A stretch of 35,143 bases of DNA from assembly GCA_032122355.1 (NCBI GenBank), contig JAUMCS010000031.1, positions 1-35,143 of the forward strand, written 5' to 3'. Shown here one piece after another: positions 25,163-34,461 of the stretch. This stretch comes from RFTU01 sp032122355. GTDB lineage: Bacteria > Pseudomonadota > Gammaproteobacteria > Burkholderiales > Burkholderiaceae_C. The notes under the pieces were generated by a model that saw only the letters and a program-made list of their open reading frames with translations, was not told the origin of the DNA and did not search any database. Position numbers and translations under genes: made by a program. Within the stretch, counting starts at the first letter, position 1; every line of letters starts with the position of its first letter.

Positions 25163-26275
25163 ATGACCGATATCCTCAATCCCAGTTTACGCCCACAATT
25201 TGAACGGCTTGCTCTTCGAAAAGCTGAACTCGATACCGTACTCACCGACCCGAAGGTGGTGAGCGATATGAAACGCTATCGCTCCCTCCTGCGTGAACAA
25301 TCGGAAATAAGCTCAACCCTTGAGCGATATGAACAATACTTGCAACGTGAACGTGATGTGAACGCGGCTCATCAATTGCTCCAAGACAGCGCAACTGAAG
25401 CCGAATTGGCTGAATTAGCGCGGCTTGAAGTCGAAGAGGCCAAGGTGGATATGAGCCATTTGGCACAAGCCTTGCAAACTGCACTGCTTCCGCGTGACCC
25501 CGATGATGAGCGCAATGCATTTGTTGAAATTCGTGCAGGTACCGGAGGTGATGAATCTGCGTTGTTTGCAGGTGATTTATTGCGTATGTACCTGCGCTAC
25601 TGCGAACAACAGGGTTGGCGTACGGAAATCATGAGCGAAAGCGAATCGGATCTAGGCGGCTTCAAAGAGGTGGTTTTTCGGGTGGAGGGAGACGGTGTTT
25701 ATGGCCAGCTGAAGTTTGAGTCTGGCGGGCACCGCGTACAGCGAATTCCCACTACCGAAAGTCAAGGACGTATTCATACGAGCGCCTGTACCGTAGCCGT
25801 ATTATCCGAACCCGACGAGGCCGAGGAAATTACAATCAATCCAGCCGATTTGCGCATTGATACATTTCGAGCCAGTGGTGCGGGCGGACAGCACATCAAC
25901 AAAACTGACAGTGCCGTACGCATCACCCATATACCCACTGGACTGGTTGCCGAATGCCAAGATGACCGATCGCAACACCGCAATAAAGCTAAAGCACTTG
26001 CCGTATTGAATGCACGCCTACGCGACAAAGAGCGCAGTGAACGAGCTGCCAAAGAATCTGCCACACGCAAGAGTTTGGTTGGCACGGGCGACCGCAGTGA
26101 TCGCATTCGCACCTATAACTTTCCTCAGGGCCGACTCACAGATCATCGCATCAATCTGACACTCTATAAGCTGTTGGCTATTATGGAAGGCGATTTAGGG
26201 GATGTCATTGCAGCACTCATCACTGCACAAGCTGCTGCTCAATTAGAAGCGCTGCAAATGGGTAGCTCGTCCTAA
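25163..26275 (+). CDS. prfA: Peptide chain release factor 1
   Basis: A 370-residue class I release factor for UAA and UAG. An N-terminal coiled-coil domain is followed by EIRAGTGGDESALFAGDL, the codon-reading PxT element in IPTTESQGRIHTSA, and the catalytic GGQ at residues 241-243 within SGAGGQHINKTDSAVR. RTYNFPQGRLTDHRINLT closes the core. A TTG at 25157 would add two residues; ATG 25163 is preferred. The GGQ glutamine is the target of PrmC, encoded next with a one-base gap. Confidence 0.97.
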   Translation: MTDILNPSLRPQFERLALRKAELDTVLTDPKVVSDMKRYRSLLREQSEISSTLERYEQYLQRERDVNAAHQLLQDSATEAELAELARLEVEEAKVDMSHLAQALQTALLPRDPDDERNAFVEIRAGTGGDESALFAGDLLRMYLRYCEQQGWRTEIMSESESDLGGFKEVVFRVEGDGVYGQLKFESGGHRVQRIPTTESQGRIHTSACTVAVLSEPDEAEEITINPADLRIDTFRASGAGGQHINKTDSAVRITHIPTGLVAECQDDRSQHRNKAKALAVLNARLRDKERSERAAKESATRKSLVGTGDRSDRIRTYNFPQGRLTDHRINLTLYKLLAIMEGDLGDVIAALITAQAAAQLEALQMGSSS

Positions 26276-26276
26276 C

Positions 26277-27110
26277 ATGCCCCTCACGATTGATCAGGCC
26301 TTGCAACTTGGCCGTAGTCAGGGCTTGGAACGCACGGATGCTTTGGCCTTGCTTGCTCATATTTTGCAACTATCCCGCGCCGGCCTGATAGCCCACGGTC
26401 AGACACTTTTATCCGAAGAACAAAACGCAGTTTTTATAGAAAAAATCCGTCAGCGCTTAAGCGGAGTACCGATTGCCTATATCGTTGGGCAACGTGAGTT
26501 TTATGGATTGAAACTGCACGTGACCGCAGATGTTCTAGACCCCAGGGCCGACACCGAGACCTTGGTGGATTGGGCTCTCAGTATTCTTCAATCATCCCTT
26601 CATGTATGGCCGTGTGCACAAGTGCTGGATATGGGTACAGGCAGCGGAGCCATTGCCTTAGCAATTGCACAACACCACCCTAGTGCGCAAGTTACCGCCA
26701 CCGATTACAGTGAGGCTGCACTTGCGATCGCACAGCATAATGCCTTGGTTTATCAACTACCCATTACATTTCATATCAGCGACTGGTGGAATGAATTACA
26801 GGGGAAAAAATGGCATTTGATTGTTTCCAATCCGCCTTACATCTCCCTTGATGATCCGCATCTACTGAGCTTGCAGCATGAACCCGCATTAGCTTTATCC
26901 TCAGGAAAGGACGGGCTTGATGCAATTCGAGAAATTATTGCCCAAGCCCCAGCTCATCTGATACCAGGTGCTTGGTTGTTAATTGAGCACGGCCATGATC
27001 AAGGCCCGGCTGTAGCAGCGTTATTACATCAATCCGGTTTTGAGTCCATCACCCATCGCCAAGATATTGCAGGCCATTGTCGTTGTAGCGGTGGACTATG
27101 GATGGAGTAA
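26277..27110 (+). CDS. prmC: Release factor glutamine methyltransferase
   Basis: A 277-residue SAM-dependent enzyme that methylates the GGQ glutamine of RF1 and RF2. The N-terminal helical domain is followed by VPIAYIVGQREFYGL, a SAM-binding VLDMGTGSGAIALAIA, and the catalytic NPPY at residues 185-188 in SNPPYISLDDPH. The common VLxPRPxTE segment reads VLDPRADTETLV, a mild variation. It directly follows prfA and converges on the HlyD-like gene with three bases between the stop codons. The accessory secretion cluster begins there. Confidence 0.95.
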   Translation: MPLTIDQALQLGRSQGLERTDALALLAHILQLSRAGLIAHGQTLLSEEQNAVFIEKIRQRLSGVPIAYIVGQREFYGLKLHVTADVLDPRADTETLVDWALSILQSSLHVWPCAQVLDMGTGSGAIALAIAQHHPSAQVTATDYSEAALAIAQHNALVYQLPITFHISDWWNELQGKKWHLIVSNPPYISLDDPHLLSLQHEPALALSSGKDGLDAIREIIAQAPAHLIPGAWLLIEHGHDQGPAVAALLHQSGFESITHRQDIAGHCRCSGGLWME

Positions 27111-27113
27111 ATT

Positions 27114-28280
27114 TTATCGCTCGCGTAGTGCACCTGAGAAAGCCTTGGTGACTGGTTTTAACAAGTAAGTCAAAATCGATCTTGAGCCAGTTTTGATATC
27201 TACCGTGGCTGTCATACCAGGCTTCAACATTTCAGCCTTGATGCGATCATTATCAGATTTATGCTTCCAATCGACTTTAATGTGTGCTCGATAATATATG
27301 CTGGTTTGACCGGCAGAACCACTTTCCACCAGAGTATCAGGACTAATATAAGTTAACTCTCCGGTCAGTTTACCAAAGATAGAACTATCAAAAGCATCCA
27401 GTCGAATCAGGGCTGGCAACCCCAAATTCAGTTGCCCCACGTCTGCTGGATTTACCTTCACCTCAACCACCATATCTTCATCATGAGGCGATAGTTGCAT
27501 CAACTCTTCGCCTTGACGCAATACGCCACCCTCAGTAGTCAGTTTAATCACTTTCACGACCCCCGCCATGGGCGCGGTGATGGTAGTAGCATTCAAAACG
27601 CTTTTTCTTTCCTCTAACCTAAATCGCAGACTGGCTGAATCCTCAGACAATTTGGCAAATTCAGCTCGGGCATCTGATTTGAATTTATCCACTATGGCAC
27701 GACGGCGTGCTTGCGCATCAATTAATTGCCGCTCAGCGCGCATCACCTCCACTTCAGCCACATCACCTCGCTTGAACAAGCGCTGATGCATCTCGTATTC
27801 TTGCCGAGCAAGTGCAATGGCTTTATCATTGGTATCCAGCTCAGCGTTTAAGGCACTCACCCTTTGCTCATTCAAGGCCTGCTGCGCACTCACTAATCGT
27901 GGCCAATCATGTTTTAATTCATCGCCAAATTGGGGAGCCTGAAGCTTAGCCTCTGCCGACAGACGCGACATCGCGGCATCTTGCCCTGCCAACTTTCCGC
28001 GAATTTCATCGTAGGTGGCAGTAGATCGGTCCGGCTCTAGTAGCGCTAAAACTTCCCCCTCACGGACGCTTTGGCCTTCTTTGACGAGTATTTTCTTGAC
28101 CATCCCGCCATCTAATGCTTGTATAACCTGGGTTCGAGCTGAGGGAATCAATTGCCCCATAGCTCGAACGGTTTGATCAACCTCAAATAACCAAGCCCAT
28201 ATCAGAAAAATAGCCAACAACGCCGTCATCAACCACATCACCGTGCCAGGCTTGTAAAGCTTGAGTTCTTGATTTGTCAT
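27114..28280 (-). CDS. Type I secretion periplasmic adaptor (HlyD/LapC-like)
   Basis: A 388-residue membrane fusion protein. It has a short cytoplasmic tail, one membrane segment (about residues 13-33), a lipoyl half-motif VIQALDGGMVKKILVKEGQ, a long alpha-helical hairpin (about 95-220), the second lipoyl half ITAPMAGVVKVIKL, and a beta-barrel ending with GMTATVDIKTG and a conserved SILTYLLKPV tail. This is the LapC/LssD/HlyD pattern; it links the ABC exporter to the outer-membrane duct. Its ATG overlaps the stop of the ABC gene by four bases (ATGA). It is the last gene of the five-gene cluster. Confidence 0.92.
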   Translation of the reverse strand: MTNQELKLYKPGTVMWLMTALLAIFLIWAWLFEVDQTVRAMGQLIPSARTQVIQALDGGMVKKILVKEGQSVREGEVLALLEPDRSTATYDEIRGKLAGQDAAMSRLSAEAKLQAPQFGDELKHDWPRLVSAQQALNEQRVSALNAELDTNDKAIALARQEYEMHQRLFKRGDVAEVEVMRAERQLIDAQARRRAIVDKFKSDARAEFAKLSEDSASLRFRLEERKSVLNATTITAPMAGVVKVIKLTTEGGVLRQGEELMQLSPHDEDMVVEVKVNPADVGQLNLGLPALIRLDAFDSSIFGKLTGELTYISPDTLVESGSAGQTSIYYRAHIKVDWKHKSDNDRIKAEMLKPGMTATVDIKTGSRSILTYLLKPVTKAFSGALRER

Positions 28281-30442
28281 GCTTGCACTCCATGAGTCGG
28301 GCGGGCAGGGGCAGCTGTGGTAGGACCACCTTGTAATTGGCGTAAAACCTCATCTCTGGGGCCGTCTAACACTATTCGGCCTCCTGCCACCACCACGACA
28401 CGCTGCACCAATTGCAGCATTTCAAATTTATGAGTGACCAGCACTAATGTGTCAGTAGGCATCACTGCTGCATGCAATGCTGCAATCACTGCGAGTTCGG
28501 TTTGACGATCAAGTGTTGCCGTAGGTTCATCCAACAACCAAATGGAGGGTTTCCTTAACAATGTACGGGTGATATGGACCAACTGTTTTTGACCTCCGGA
28601 CAATCCCGTGCCGCCCTCTTGGATAGGTTGCTCTAGGCCTCTGGGATGGGGGGTAATCACAGAACTTAATAGGCCGGATGCGCGAGCAGCTGCCATGATG
28701 GCATCGTCACCTGGATCGGGTAATCCCAAGATTAAATTTTCACGAAGTGTTCCAGAAAATAGTCGCCCATCTTGTTGCAAGTACCCAATTTTTTCACTTA
28801 AGTTGGGCTTGGCAATGTATTGCATGTCGGTGTCATCCAACAAAATCCGTCCCTGCTGAGGCTTATACATACCCGTAAGTAGCCTTAATAAAGTGGTTTT
28901 TCCGGCCCCTACTGGCCCCAAGATTCCAATACGCTCACCAGCCTTGATTTGAAACTCAGGCAAGTCGAGCACACATTTATTTTGCAGAATAAATCGCGCC
29001 CCTTCAGACCTAAAATTCCCTCGAATGACCTCCGGAGTCACCGGCGTATCGACACCATGATTATCACCTTCGAGCTTCCAAATGGCATCTAAGCCTTGAA
29101 GAGCCGCCTTAGCCTGCCCCCAAGCCATAAGTTGTGTGCCAATTTGAGCAATGGGGCCCAAGATTCTTCCGCTCAGTATCGAGCATGCAATCAGCCCCCC
29201 AAAACTTAAACTTCCGTTAACCACTAGTATTGCACCCAGCGCAACAATAAGCACATAGGCTAACTGCTGAACCGCCTGCGCCATATGCTGTATGCCCTCA
29301 CTATCGCGGCGACCCTGTAATTCAATATCTCGGCTTTGGTGGCTCGTTGCCAACCAACGACTCAACATTCGCCAAGCTCCGTGGCCCGATTTAATGGTCT
29401 CAGCTCCTTCAATGGTTTCCACCAAAAGTCCGGTTTTTTGATTGGCCAGTTCATTGCTTTGTTGCATGAGCTTTTGCATATTTTTTTTACTTTTAAAGCC
29501 TATCAACAAACTCACCAACAATAGTGCAAAGGGTATGACGGCAATGACTCCAGCAAAATAAACAATGACCAGTACAAAAATCAAAGCAAAGGGCAAATCC
29601 ACCAAGAATTGAGTAACCAGCTGTACCAAGAAACTACGTACTGTTTCGTAGCCTTTTAATTGTCCTGCCAAAGCACCCACGCGCTGCGGGACTTGATCCA
29701 TCCGTAAGGATAGAAATCGCATATACACAGCACGAGATAACTGGGAGTCAACCTCATCAATGAGCTTTTCGTAGATACGGCTACGCACTCTACGCGCGAC
29801 ATACTCAAAACCAATGGCTATTAACATTCCCAGTGTTAATGCAGCCAACGTTTGATAGCCCGCCACCGGTATGACCCGATCATAAATTTGCATCGAGTAA
29901 AAAGAGGTAGCCATGGCAATAATGGATAAAACCAAGCCCCCAACCGTGGCCTCAAGGAGCAAATTTTTACGCGCAAGAATTTCATTCAAAATCATTTTCC
30001 CGACTTCACTATCGGTAGCCCTATATGGCTGGCGTAACGTTAGCCTTGCGTAACACTGTTGATCATGAAAAACGATGGGCTCTTCGATCCACTGATTTTT
30101 GCTTTTATCCCATACTTGAGAAATCCATTCATTTTTGGCATTGAAATTAGCCAATACCCTCCAACCCAAAACGGGGTCATGCATGAGTAGAGGCAACACC
30201 GCGGGATCGGGCTTTTTGACCCACTTCACTGCAGGCAAATGAAGATCCAGCATGATCTGCTTTAAGGTTTCTTGAGGAGTGTTGGCCTCGATTCCATGGG
30301 TTTTCACCGCCTGCGTGACAGCCAACTGATCAAGCGGCTCACGCTGGAGTTGGGCTAAACGTGCCAAGGATGACAGCAATTGCCCATTGATGGCCGTTAC
30401 CACCTCACGATGCGGTAAATCTTGCGCCTGATTTGTCGTCAT
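28277..30442 (-). CDS. Type I secretion ABC exporter with C39-like domain (LapB/LssB type)
   Basis: A 721-residue exporter combining three parts. Residues 1 to about 140 are a C39-peptidase-like domain that lacks the catalytic cysteine motif, so it should bind but not cut substrate. A six-helix membrane domain follows, starting around residue 160 with SFYSMQIYDRVIPV. The C-terminal ATPase has Walker A GPVGAGKTT near 509, signature LSGGQKQ near 614, Walker B IWLLDEPT near 635 and the switch histidine in LVTHK. All ATPase motifs are intact. The type is that of the LapB/LssB exporters of large RTX adhesins rather than of peptidase-containing bacteriocin exporters. It is separated by three bases from the TolC-like gene before it. 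This protein is unrelated to the LPS regulator LapB at 4809. Confidence 0.93.
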   Translation of the reverse strand: MTTNQAQDLPHREVVTAINGQLLSSLARLAQLQREPLDQLAVTQAVKTHGIEANTPQETLKQIMLDLHLPAVKWVKKPDPAVLPLLMHDPVLGWRVLANFNAKNEWISQVWDKSKNQWIEEPIVFHDQQCYARLTLRQPYRATDSEVGKMILNEILARKNLLLEATVGGLVLSIIAMATSFYSMQIYDRVIPVAGYQTLAALTLGMLIAIGFEYVARRVRSRIYEKLIDEVDSQLSRAVYMRFLSLRMDQVPQRVGALAGQLKGYETVRSFLVQLVTQFLVDLPFALIFVLVIVYFAGVIAVIPFALLLVSLLIGFKSKKNMQKLMQQSNELANQKTGLLVETIEGAETIKSGHGAWRMLSRWLATSHQSRDIELQGRRDSEGIQHMAQAVQQLAYVLIVALGAILVVNGSLSFGGLIACSILSGRILGPIAQIGTQLMAWGQAKAALQGLDAIWKLEGDNHGVDTPVTPEVIRGNFRSEGARFILQNKCVLDLPEFQIKAGERIGILGPVGAGKTTLLRLLTGMYKPQQGRILLDDTDMQYIAKPNLSEKIGYLQQDGRLFSGTLRENLILGLPDPGDDAIMAAARASGLLSSVITPHPRGLEQPIQEGGTGLSGGQKQLVHITRTLLRKPSIWLLDEPTATLDRQTELAVIAALHAAVMPTDTLVLVTHKFEMLQLVQRVVVVAGGRIVLDGPRDEVLRQLQGGPTTAAPARPTHGVQA

Positions 30443-30445
30443 TTT

Positions 30446-31705
30446 TTATTTCTCTAAGAGATTAGACAAGCCATTTTGTAAAACAGCCAATCGCCAATCG
30501 GTTATTTCCAAACTGTTCTTGGTTTCTGCTAATTGAATTTCAGCTTGAGACAATTCACGAACGGAATTCATCACATCCTGCCAGGTTTTTTTTCCACTCA
30601 GAAATTGACGATTCCAAGAATCGACCACCCCGCGAGATGTTTCTAAAACTTGCTCAAAGGATTTCAATCTTTCAGAATAGCCAATCCGGTTATTGATTTC
30701 TGTTTGAACTAGATCTTTGAGCTTTATTTTCCTAGCTTCAATTTCGGCAAGCTTAGCCCCTTTTCGTTGCTCTATGATCTTTGCACTGGATAGTTGCGTC
30801 AAGCCTGCGCCCCAGCGGGACTCTAAACCTATACTCCATTGGGTAACATCACGACTCACATCCCCATGTCGATTCACCAATTGAGCGGACACCTCGGGTA
30901 ACATTGCTGCTTTATTGCTTTTGATTTCGGACTGAATTAATAACACCTCAGACTCCAACTTGGCTAATGTAGGGTCGGATTCAATGGGATTTAAATCATT
31001 ATTAGCGATCAAGTCGCGATGAAAAGGCAATGCCAGGCTGAGTTTCTGCAGATGATGAGCAGTCAAAGCCAGCCCCGTCAGGCTCATCAAGCGTTGCAAT
31101 GCTGTGTCCATGGCTGCTACTGATGAAATACGGTCAGCTTGAACAGCACCTAACCGCCCCTGCGCTAAAAACACATCACTTTGGGCAGAAAGCCCCTCTT
31201 GGGCTCGGCGCTGAATTTGCTGCAATAGTTTTTGGTGTTTATCAATTGAATCCTGAGCAATGCGTGCTCGCGCAGAGGCTATTTGCCAATCACCGCATAC
31301 TTGAATCACTTCGAGCGCCACATCACGCTCCGTTTCTTTCAAGGCAGCATCTGCAAGTTTTTGTTTAGCCTGTGCGGATTCCAACCCCGCACTGAGACGA
31401 CCATTTGTCCAGAGGGGCTGCTTTAAACCAACGGTGGTTATTCTGGAATCGGTGCCAGGGGCGGCCGCCTTATCTGAGGATTGGTAGGATGTGGTGGGAG
31501 TGGGAAAATACTGCCACCGAGCGGCATCCTGTTCAGATTGAGCTCCTAGCCGGTCATAACGCCGTGCCTTGACGCTTGGATTATGTTCCAAGGCTGAACT
31601 AATAAGATATAGAATACCAAAGTCTTTAGATTCCGTTGTTTTATGGGTTTGTGCGCTTATCCATGTATTACAAAACAAAACCAGCAGAAGAATGATCAAT
31701 TTCAT
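30446..31705 (-). CDS. TolC-family outer membrane secretion protein
   Basis: A 419-residue outer membrane efflux protein. A signal peptide (about 1-19, ending ISA before QTHK) is followed by two repeats of the outer-membrane factor fold. Recognisable parts are LGLKQPLWTNGRLSAGLE and long helical stretches such as DVALEVIQVCGDWQIASARA and RAQEGLSAQSDVFLAQGRLG. The second half has WSIGLESRWGAGL and a closing helix SGKKTWQDVMNSVRELSQAEI. It should form the outer-membrane duct of the same type I machine. Spacing of three bases to both neighbours shows tight coupling. Confidence 0.9.
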   Translation of the reverse strand: MKLIILLLVLFCNTWISAQTHKTTESKDFGILYLISSALEHNPSVKARRYDRLGAQSEQDAARWQYFPTPTTSYQSSDKAAAPGTDSRITTVGLKQPLWTNGRLSAGLESAQAKQKLADAALKETERDVALEVIQVCGDWQIASARARIAQDSIDKHQKLLQQIQRRAQEGLSAQSDVFLAQGRLGAVQADRISSVAAMDTALQRLMSLTGLALTAHHLQKLSLALPFHRDLIANNDLNPIESDPTLAKLESEVLLIQSEIKSNKAAMLPEVSAQLVNRHGDVSRDVTQWSIGLESRWGAGLTQLSSAKIIEQRKGAKLAEIEARKIKLKDLVQTEINNRIGYSERLKSFEQVLETSRGVVDSWNRQFLSGKKTWQDVMNSVRELSQAEIQLAETKNSLEITDWRLAVLQNGLSNLLEK

Positions 31706-31708
31706 AAG

Positions 31709-32524
31709 TTAGGGTTTGATAGTAGCTTTCGATCTCAAATTATCAATAAATTCTAGCCGTTTATTTTGTACCAAACCACCCAATATACGTTCCCTAGCCT
31801 CATCAAAGGTAGGAGCTTTATAAAAGCGAGTTTCATCTACCCTGATCACCGCCCAACCTGCATTGGTTTCGATAGGATTAGCCGTGACTGTACCTTTAGG
31901 CAAATTCACCATCACATTGGCAACCATAGGATTGAGGGCTTGGGGCAACACCCAACCCACCTTACCCCCGTTGCTTTTGCTACCATCAATCGAGTGAACT
32001 CGTGCTAACTCGTCAAATGCTTCGCCCTTTTGCAAAGAAGCAACAACCCTACGAGCTGCTTCTAGACTAGGCAACATAATCAATGATAGCTGATACTCCT
32101 TAGTTTGATCGATAGGCCCCAAGGCGTTGACTTGGCGATCATACTCAGCGCGAATTTCACTATCAGAAACTGTCCGCGCCGAAGCATTTTCCTGGAATAA
32201 CCATTCAATCAATAAATCCTCTTTGAAGGTGGCTAATCTTTGCTGCACCTCTGGTTTTTTATCCAACCCTCGACGATTCGCTTCAGAAATCATCAGTTGG
32301 CGATTGATCAAATCCGCGATAATGGCGGTGCGCAAAGCGGGTGTATCCTTCTGTCCCAAAGCCAACTCCGCCTTTAAGCGCTGACTATAAATCGCACTGG
32401 AGATAGGCACTCCATTCACAGAGGGCAAAACGGGTTCGGAACTTACAGCTGGTGCAGCCAATACCTGCAGACTCCATTGCATTCCCAGGACTACCCCAGC
32501 ACCCCATTTTTTGAGTAAATTCAT
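31709..32524 (-). CDS. Periplasmic parvulin-type peptidyl-prolyl isomerase (PpiC/SurA-like)
   Basis: A 271-residue protein with a Sec signal peptide (about 1-23), then a SurA-like N-terminal helical region beginning VNGVPISSAIYSQRLKAEL. A parvulin domain spans about residues 135-240, with EYQLSLIMLPSLEAA, FDELARVHSIDGSKSNGGKVGWV and NAGWAVIRVDETR. AAGGG-type ribosome-binding sequence lies just before the ATG. Parvulins help fold outer membrane or secreted proteins. Its presence in a type I secretion operon is unusual, because type I substrates do not pass freely through the periplasm; it may serve the TolC-like protein or the exported product at the cell surface. Both ideas are inference. Confidence 0.88.
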   Translation of the reverse strand: MNLLKKWGAGVVLGMQWSLQVLAAPAVSSEPVLPSVNGVPISSAIYSQRLKAELALGQKDTPALRTAIIADLINRQLMISEANRRGLDKKPEVQQRLATFKEDLLIEWLFQENASARTVSDSEIRAEYDRQVNALGPIDQTKEYQLSLIMLPSLEAARRVVASLQKGEAFDELARVHSIDGSKSNGGKVGWVLPQALNPMVANVMVNLPKGTVTANPIETNAGWAVIRVDETRFYKAPTFDEARERILGGLVQNKRLEFIDNLRSKATIKP

Positions 32525-32556
32525 TTCATTTCCCTTCGGACTTGGCTTGAAGTTGG

Positions 32557-34405
32557 TTAGTGAATTTTTTTGCGCAACGCATCCATAAACTTCTGCCCCA
32601 TGATTTCAGGACGCCCCTGAAAAATACGGCCCACTTTGTCTGCCCCCGTGAATTGCTGACGCAGCGTATTGCGCAAGTCGTGCTCTTGAATAAGACGCAA
32701 ACTAGCTTGTATATATGACTCAGTATCTCGAGTTATCAGCCAATCAGGTAACTCAAACCGTTTGAATAATCCCTCATCAATGTGCTCATTGACTTCACGG
32801 CCGGATTTACACACACCGACCAGGCCAGCGGTAATACAGTCAATGATGCCATTGGTGTTACCGAATGGGAAAGGGTTAATAAACATATCGCAGCCGCGCA
32901 CGATTTCCATATAACCGGCATAAGGGGTGTGTCGATAGACGATGGCATTATCCCGCAAGAAACTATGCACCACACGAGCAACTTGCTTATAAACCAACCC
33001 TATAGCTTGCCCTACTAAAAAATGAAACTTCACTGGAATGGAACTACGCTGAGCAATGGCACTGCAAGCTTTGAGAAAGCCGGGATTGATTTTCATCACA
33101 GAAGCAGCCACACAAATATGAATTTCACGAGGATTTTCGCGAATGATCATGGGTTTAGCCTCTGGCGCAGCCAAACCCGATGGACGGTAAGGCATACCAT
33201 CACTCGGCAGCAATNNNNNNNNNNAGCAGCTCTTCACTAAAGCAAGCGGGGTCGCCCACGTAATCCTCTTCCACCACGACATAATCCATCACGGGCGAAC
33301 GGGTGGTTGCCGGATGACCTAAAGCCATAGCCATCACGGGGGCCAAACGCAAACAAGCCAAATAAAGGGTGATGGGAAACATACCCACACTGGGCATATA
33401 AAAAACCTGTGCATTGCGCTTCTCTGCAACACCCCGTATTTGCCTTAAATGTTCAAGAACGCCTTTGCCTTGAATTTCAATGAATTCATCAAATACGGCT
33501 CTGCCAGCAGCATCCACTGAACTACCCAAACCCATACCAATAACATGAAAATGTTGCCTGGCTGCCTCCAATGTTCTCGAGTGCGTTCGGTAAATCGAAT
33601 GCCCCACATTAAACCACTCCATCACCACCAGCATCACCGGTTTAGCTCCATAGGCTGGAACTTCAGCTTTGACTCCCCTATCGATCAATCCATTGAACGA
33701 TAACCAGTGCCTCAAACAGGTATTGATAGCGCCCTTCACATCGTGCTTATCGGGTCTATCTGCATAACTGCAATGCATATAAACATCATGCAAGATGCCA
33801 ATAGGCAGTTTGTCAAAATGCTCGGCTTTAGGCAGATGCAATGTCAACCAAGGCAACAGCACTTCCCGCTTAGCGTGCGCTTGTTGCGAGCCCAGAAAAC
33901 GTGGAGAAATCAATGCCATGGCCAAAGCAATGGCCAAATCCGGATTGGCGGCAAATAGTTCATCTAGCTGAATCGGTATTTCTGAATCAGGCACATACAA
34001 CAGACAGAATTTTTGCAAATCTTTCGGTCGCAATTGCAATGGAATGGTTGTGCCGCCTATCGAAAGGTTAATGGCACGCAGCACATGATCAGCGTTTATA
34101 AAATCAGATGCGCCAAAAATAGTTGCCAACCAGCGCTGGAAAGCAAATAACTGCCCCTGAATTTCAGGTGAGAATTGAAAATTTTTATCGGCCAATAAGC
34201 ATGATATTGCCGACACTGTTCTATTCAAAATATGATTTTCTTGCAAGCCCTCGGCAATTGCCGTCAAAGGTTTAGCTTGATAGAAAGCGGTAGGATCACC
34301 GTAACTCGAATCTAATAAACCCAATAACTGAATCAGCATTCTTGCCGCCGGTTCGTGCTGACGGTTATAAGCCAAATACTCAAACTGCTCTAGGTTGAAA
34401 ACCAT
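32557..34405 (-). CDS. HMW1C/ApNGT-like protein N-glycosyltransferase (GT41), split by an assembly gap
   Basis: A cytoplasmic enzyme that transfers hexose (glucose or galactose from UDP-sugars in studied members) to Asn in N-x-S/T sites. Two frames, 33225-34405 and 32557-33214, belong to one gene interrupted by ten N. Omitting the N restores a single frame of 612 residues; ApNGT and HMW1C have about 620. The N-terminal helical domain has FQRWLATIFG, FINADHVL, HDVYMHCSY and DRPDKHDVK. The catalytic part has GHSIYRTHS, GRAVFDEF, YMPSVGMF, LGHPATTRS and VVEEDYVGDPACFSEE. After the gap come VMKINPGFL, FHFLVGQ, RHTPYAGY, NPFPFGNTNGIID and NEHIDEGLFKRF. The family's UDP-binding Lys, His and Asn-x-x-x-Asp positions seem retained. 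The common TTMKLNP reads SVMKINP. It heads the secretion operon. Confidence 0.92.
33215..33224. other. Assembly gap (10 N) inside the N-glycosyltransferase gene
   Basis: Ten undetermined bases shift the frame by one. The minus strand reads gag-ctg-ct before and a-ttg-ctg-ccg after. Joining the two ends directly gives a continuous LLLLP, which fits the spacing of the family segment (SETLLRLP in ApNGT, from memory), so the real gap is probably zero bases. Confidence 0.95.
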
Positions 34406-34436
34406 AACAACTACTTTCTAAAACTTAACTGCGTGA

Positions 34437-34453
34437 CTGAGCGTAGCACTCAG
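34437..34453 (-). promoter_or_regulatory. Hairpin upstream of the N-glycosyltransferase gene
   Basis: On the minus strand CTGAGTG, loop CTA, CGCTCAG forms a seven-pair stem with one G-T wobble, 31 bases before the glycosyltransferase ATG. No T run follows, so it is not a normal terminator; it could be a leader structure. No convincing promoter is seen in this 88-base gap (34406-34493). Confidence 0.3.
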
Positions 34454-34461
34454 GAGCGATC

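Noticed and set aside
32557..33282. Two separate glycosyltransferase genes or a pseudogene
   Set aside because: The break coincides exactly with ten N, both halves contain successive parts of one family, and removing the N restores a full-length frame.
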